From: a virus
Length of the DNA stretch: 51,504 nt
Direction: 5' to 3' (one strand)
IMG/VR virus record: IMGVR_UViG_3300049811_000046
Span: 1 to 51,504 of that record
The translations under genes were made by a program, and so were the position numbers. This document shows positions 49,005 to 51,504 of the stretch, in pieces (position 1 is the first letter of the stretch; the number at the start of each line of letters is the position of its first letter). The notes under the pieces were generated by a model, which saw only the letters and a list, made by a program, of their open reading frames with translations, had not been told where the DNA came from and did no database searches.

Positions 49005-49254
49005 CACTGCACAATATCAGCGCGACCTCATAGATCTGTATAAGATCACTATGGGTTGCTCGCATTGTGGGTATAATGATCATCCTAGGGCGTTGCAGTT
49101 CGATCACCGCCCAGGTAGTGCAAAACGCGGCAACATAGCAGATATGCCCGGACGCTACCCAACACAGACTATACTGTTAGAGATAGTGAAGTGTGACGTG
49201 CTCTGTAGTAATTGTCATGCCATAGAAACATTCAGGAGACGTAATGATCAGTGA
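48973..49254 (+). CDS. HNH endonuclease-like protein
   Basis: 93 residues. The pattern CSHCGYNDHPRALQFDHRPG followed by CDVLCSNCHAIET is a zinc-stabilised HNH fold (two CxxC pairs and a DH/H core), as in many small phage HNH proteins. The start is TTG at 48973, since the next ATG (49051) would remove the helix that precedes the first CxxC in relatives. No good ribosome binding site is seen. It is probably a mobile element or a packaging-type HNH; there is no terminase nearby. Confidence 0.75.
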   Translation: MKISSPTSRSDTAQYQRDLIDLYKITMGCSHCGYNDHPRALQFDHRPGSAKRGNIADMPGRYPTQTILLEIVKCDVLCSNCHAIETFRRRNDQ

Positions 49255-49492
49255 GATAAACCTAGACATAGGCCGACCTAGCGAGTATATTGCTCAATTG
49301 AGACGCGCGGCTGACGAACTAGAAGCCCAACAGTCCTTGCTCGAAATGCTGGGGGCGGAAGAAACAAAAGTGACCGGCTTCATAGATATCGAGAACAAGG
49401 TAATCTATCTCCGCATCATAGAGGATGACGGCAAGATAGGAATTGATGTAAGGCCTATTGAAGAGGATTTGGAATGGTTCAGGCGTCTGTAA
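49244..49492 (+). CDS. Hypothetical protein
   Basis: 82 residues. The first 38 form a helix (SEYIAQLRRAADELEAQQSL), and the rest is beta (TKVTGFIDIENKVIYLRIIE, KIGIDVRPIEED). AGGAGA precedes the ATG. It overlaps the HNH gene by 11 bases and the next gene by 19. No family recognised. Confidence 0.68.
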   Translation: MISEINLDIGRPSEYIAQLRRAADELEAQQSLLEMLGAEETKVTGFIDIENKVIYLRIIEDDGKIGIDVRPIEEDLEWFRRL

Positions 49493-49710
49493 CCCTATAC
49501 GATTATCTAGGGCGTCCACAGCCCTGGGAGGATCCGCACGACGTGTGCAAGCGCCACTCGCTCACCTATATGATTAAGGATAGGGTCATGTGGGCTGATG
49601 GCTATTTCTGGTATATTCCAGATCACCCCGTCGAGGGCGGTATCTACTACGACTATGAGCGCGCTTATCAGGTGCGCCCCAAGACAACTATAACCTGGGA
49701 GCGGGTATGA
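49474..49710 (+). CDS. Hypothetical protein
   Basis: 78 residues, rich in Tyr and Trp (PQPWEDPHDVCKRHSLTYMI, WADGYFWYIPDHPVEGG, YYDYERAYQVRPK). It has GAGGAT before the ATG and forms an ATGA overlap with the following gene. No motif is recognised. Confidence 0.67.
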   Translation: MVQASVTLYDYLGRPQPWEDPHDVCKRHSLTYMIKDRVMWADGYFWYIPDHPVEGGIYYDYERAYQVRPKTTITWERV

Positions 49711-50003
49711 AAAAGGGCGACAGAGTAAAAGTAGAGTTCGAGGGCACAGTTGACGCTGTTTATGACGGACATCTCTATGTATGGAACAGCACAGTAGGAG
49801 AGGGGTATCGCAGTCTTGTTCATCCGTCACAATGCACGGTATTGCCCGACCCCGAGCCAGAAATAGCGCTTGCTGACGGCAAGGTTTGGCTACGACTAGA
49901 TACAGGATGGTACTGGGCTGCCGATTATAGCGAGACCTCATACACCTGGCAAGAACTCGTTGATCAGCGTGGGGCGGAACCAGCAAGGGCAGTACAAGCA
50001 TGA
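49707..50003 (+). CDS. Hypothetical protein with SH3-like start
   Basis: 98 residues. The opening KKGDRVKVEFEGTVDAVYDG has the look of a small SH3/KOW-type barrel. The second half (KVWLRLDTGWYWAADYSE) is aromatic. GGGAGCGGG lies before the ATG. ATGA overlaps on both sides tie it into the chain. Function unknown. Confidence 0.68.
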   Translation: MKKGDRVKVEFEGTVDAVYDGHLYVWNSTVGEGYRSLVHPSQCTVLPDPEPEIALADGKVWLRLDTGWYWAADYSETSYTWQELVDQRGAEPARAVQA

Positions 50004-50185
50004 CACCAAACATGAAAGCAACACTGTCTACGATAGGAGTATTTATAGGGGTGCTGCTGATCCTGTCGCTGCTTTTCTTTTCTCCGGAGTTATTTATTGC
50101 TGCTTTCGCAATAACAGTATTTTGTGTCTTTATGTGGATAACTTTTATGCTATTCAAGGTTCATTACGAAATGAGACAACGATGA
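50000..50185 (+). CDS. Small membrane protein with two helices
   Basis: 61 residues with two transmembrane helices (about 9-27, STIGVFIGVLLILSLLFF, and about 31-52, FIAAFAITVFCVFMWITFML) and short basic ends. Coupled to neighbours by ATGA overlaps. It could act on the host membrane or block superinfection, but nothing in the sequence tells. Confidence 0.65.
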   Translation: MTPNMKATLSTIGVFIGVLLILSLLFFSPELFIAAFAITVFCVFMWITFMLFKVHYEMRQR

Positions 50186-50307
50186 TATTGCACGCTACAG
50201 GTACAGTGCTCTATACTGACGAAGAAAAACGCCTAGCATTGTTCGAAGCGGGCGGGTGGAGAGGCTGGGTCCCACTAGAATACCTACAACCAGAGGAACT
50301 AGCATGA
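50182..50307 (+). CDS. 41-residue protein, tandem paralogue 1
   Basis: Starts at the ATGA overlap at 50182 and ends in an ATGA overlap with the next gene. The sequence MILHATGTVLYTDEEKRLAL, then WVPLEYLQPEELA, lines up with the following protein (MILFARLVDELEYDEKRHLS, WVPTEALYTPEQLA). The two are a tandem duplication of a very small protein of unknown role. Confidence 0.6.
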   Translation: MILHATGTVLYTDEEKRLALFEAGGWRGWVPLEYLQPEELA

Positions 50308-50468
50308 TACTGTTTGCAAGACTAGTAGACGAACTAGAATACGACGAAAAGCGGCATCTGTCGCTTGTCAGCATCAACAACTACGAAACATGGGTGCCCA
50401 CCGAGGCGCTGTATACCCCCGAACAACTGGCAAAAATTGAACTGTTCTGGGAGAAGTCTAAGATATAG
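50304..50468 (+). CDS. 54-residue protein, tandem paralogue 2
   Basis: Starts at 50304 in an ATGA overlap. It shares the MIL start, the DE(E)KR turn and the WVP-x3-L-x3-P-E-x-LA ending with its upstream neighbour and adds a C-terminal helix (KIELFWEKSKI). It is the last gene of the rightward chain before the repeat region. Confidence 0.6.
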   Translation: MILFARLVDELEYDEKRHLSLVSINNYETWVPTEALYTPEQLAKIELFWEKSKI

Positions 50469-50598
50469 GGCGGTTTTTGCGAAGTCCACAATATAGTGCG
50501 GTTTTTGCGAAATGCTGAATTTTAGTAATTTTTCAAATTTCAAAATATAGGGCGGTTTTTGCGAAACTTCAATTCTTAGTAATTTTCTGAGAAGAATG
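50463..50598. repeat. Three direct repeats (iteron-like) in AT-rich DNA
   Basis: Three copies of a 21-base element with core GCGGTTTTTGCGAA preceded by ATATAG lie at 50463-50483, 50491-50511 and 50545-50565; copy 2 has one change. Copies 2 and 3 are each followed by a similar TTAGTAATTTT stretch, making a 54-base unit (50491-50544 and 50545-50598). The repeats lie right after the last gene of the chain and are not palindromic. Repeated protein-binding sites, such as a replication origin or operator array, are likely. Confidence 0.8.
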
Positions 50599-50713
50599 AT
50601 TCAGGATCCTGGCCCGCCGAACACTCGTTCGATTAGTGCGCCCATATGTTGGTAACGTTTTGGTCACGGAATCGCGCAGGGTGCCCGTAGGGTCTTCCAC
50701 TGTCGGACCCCTC

Positions 50714-50722
50714 TGCTATGCT
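50714..50722 (+). promoter_or_regulatory. Possible extended -10 promoter for right-end cassette
   Basis: The plus strand has TGCTATGCT, an extended -10 type box, about 29 bases before the GTG at 50751. No good -35 is seen. The rest of 50599-50750 holds no ORF. Confidence 0.4.
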
Positions 50723-50750
50723 TAGGGTATCGAAAGAGAGAGGTAAGACA

Positions 50751-50954
50751 GTGAGTATCAAGATCGAAGCCCGTGAGGTCACCCCCGGTATGGTGATCGC
50801 CAACCCGTCCGCCTTTGCTGTGAAGGGCTGCTTTGGCCCCGTGTCGTTCGAGGTCAAGGCTGTATCTACCGTGGTGCGTACCCGCCGCGTAGTGATCGAG
50901 GGCGGCGGACACCGCCTCACCCTTGCGCCTAACCGTTCCATCATGGTAAGGTGA
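50751..50954 (+). CDS. Small hypothetical protein of GC-rich cassette
   Basis: 67 residues from the GTG at 50751, which has AGAGAGG seven bases before it. A start at 50718 lies inside the promoter box. The sequence (EAREVTPGMVIANPSAFAV, then SFEVKAVSTVVRTRRVVIEG) suggests a small beta barrel. Codons end mostly in G or C, unlike most of the window, so this gene may come from a different source. Confidence 0.65.
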   Translation: MSIKIEAREVTPGMVIANPSAFAVKGCFGPVSFEVKAVSTVVRTRRVVIEGGGHRLTLAPNRSIMVR

Positions 50955-50958
50955 ATCC

Positions 50959-51165
50959 ATGAACACGATCCGCACCGAGTGCCTTGTCTGCCTCACTGTC
51001 ACCATCAAGCCCGTTGGCGCTAACTACGCCACCAACATGACGCACCCTAACGGGCAACCTGTCTATATCTATGATGGCTCGTTCGGAAATCTGTGCTCGT
51101 CATGCCGTAGTGAGTATGACAGTATGGAAATCCACCACGGACACCGATACTGGGGTACCTACTGA
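50959..51165 (+). CDS. Small zinc-finger-like protein
   Basis: 68 residues with two Cys pairs (CLVC near residue 8 and CSSC near 46), which could make one zinc ribbon. It has AAGGTGA before the ATG. The segment between the pairs (TVTIKPVGANYATNMTHPNG) is polar. It is joined to the following ORF by a TGATG overlap. Confidence 0.68.
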   Translation: MNTIRTECLVCLTVTIKPVGANYATNMTHPNGQPVYIYDGSFGNLCSSCRSEYDSMEIHHGHRYWGTY

Positions 51166-51299
51166 TGCGCGTGCGTAAGGTGCGTGGGGATCACCCCTAC
51201 GTGGCACCGGGCCTCTGGGTCGTAGAGGTTGATGGGCTCATCGTGAACGTGTTTGCGACTAAGCGCCTAGCCGTTGACTGGATGCGCTACCACCGCTGA
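51165..51299 (+). CDS. 44-residue hypothetical protein
   Basis: Reads MRVRKVRGDHPYVAPGLWVV, EVDGLIVNVFATKRLAVDWM and RYHR. It starts in a TGATG overlap with the zinc-finger-like gene and has the same high G+C third positions. Small, basic at both ends; function unknown. Confidence 0.55.
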   Translation: MRVRKVRGDHPYVAPGLWVVEVDGLIVNVFATKRLAVDWMRYHR

Positions 51300-51504
51300 A
51301 ACCCCTTCTGCCACAACGCTTTTCGGCGCTGAGAAACCCAACCCTCCGAGGACTTGTGCCCCTCAGAGGCGCGGGGCAAGGTCTTACCCCGCCATTTCTA
51401 GTTTGTCAAGGCTTAAGAACGTGGCATACGTCACATGGAAATATGCTTCTAGGGGGTAGCGGTTGTCAGTGGTTCATGCTAGTCTAGGACTACCAACTAA
51501 GAGG
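51300..51504 (+). promoter_or_regulatory. Non-coding right edge with hairpin and possible promoter
   Basis: No ORF is credible here. A hairpin GCGGGG-N10-CCCCGC (51371-51376 with 51387-51392) followed by CATTTCTAGTTT may be a weak terminator for the cassette. Before it is an imperfect stem CTCCGAGG/CCTCAGAG. Near the edge TTGTCA (51463-51468) followed after 16 bases by TAGGAC could be a promoter for a gene beyond the window. Confidence 0.3.

Noticed and set aside
49507-50157. Minus-strand ORF of 216 codons opposite the small gene chain
   Set aside because: The plus genes here form a tight ATGA-linked chain with binding sites; the antisense frame has none.
50463-50598. CRISPR-like array
   Set aside because: Only three copies, spacers of 7 and 33 bases, the tails themselves repeated, and no cas genes.

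Overview
This window is part of the genome of a tailed, long-tailed (siphovirus-type) phage. An HK97-fold capsid set, a 2082-residue tape measure, a -1 frameshifted tail-chaperone pair and long runs of genes joined by ATGA/GTGA/TGATG overlaps all show this. A class II (B12-dependent) ribonucleotide reductase, a flavin-dependent thymidylate synthase (ThyX), an Rpf/transglycosylase-like lytic protein, an M15 endolysin and frequent GTG/TTG starts suggest an actinobacterial host. Large Streptomyces phages are one possibility, but nothing in the window fixes the host. No terminase or DNA polymerase is present, so the genome extends beyond the window. I found no integrase, tRNA gene or CRISPR array.

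Layout. Positions 1-45531 are read leftward (minus strand). From right to left this arm holds: a glycosyltransferase and the ribonucleotide reductase (45.5-42.5 kb); a lysis and tail-decoration block with endolysin, structural proteins, collagen-like proteins, a large modular fibre and a second holin-like protein (42.5-33.9 kb); a LamG-like protein; the head module of portal, protease fused to scaffold, major capsid protein and connectors (31.4-24 kb); the tail module of major tail protein, chaperones, tape measure and hub proteins (23.9-12.7 kb); paralogous fibres and lectin-like proteins (12.7-6.5 kb); then a holin candidate, two HNH endonucleases, a metallophosphoesterase, a MerR-like regulator, a DnaB-type helicase and a DnaG-type primase cut by the left edge (6.5-0 kb). 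Positions 45730-51299 are read rightward. They hold a lytic transglycosylase-like protein, a macro-domain protein, ThyX and many small unknown genes in an overlapping chain. Next come three direct repeats and a GC-richer cassette of three small genes.

Regulation. The leftward arm carries a repeated promoter type, TTGC(A/G/T)T-N16/17-TAnnnT, found at ten places before structural, lysis and glycosyltransferase genes (one copy begins with A instead of T). At three places its -35 lies next to or overlaps a strong terminator hairpin or its U-tract. The major tail protein and the head-assembly genes thereby become separate transcription units. Several of these promoters lie so close to the start codon that the mRNA should be nearly leaderless. 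A different, more sigma70-like promoter (TTGACA-N17-TACCCT) precedes the genes that run on to the replication block. Another non-TTGC promoter starts the rightward arm. The simplest reading is an early/late switch that uses two promoter classes.
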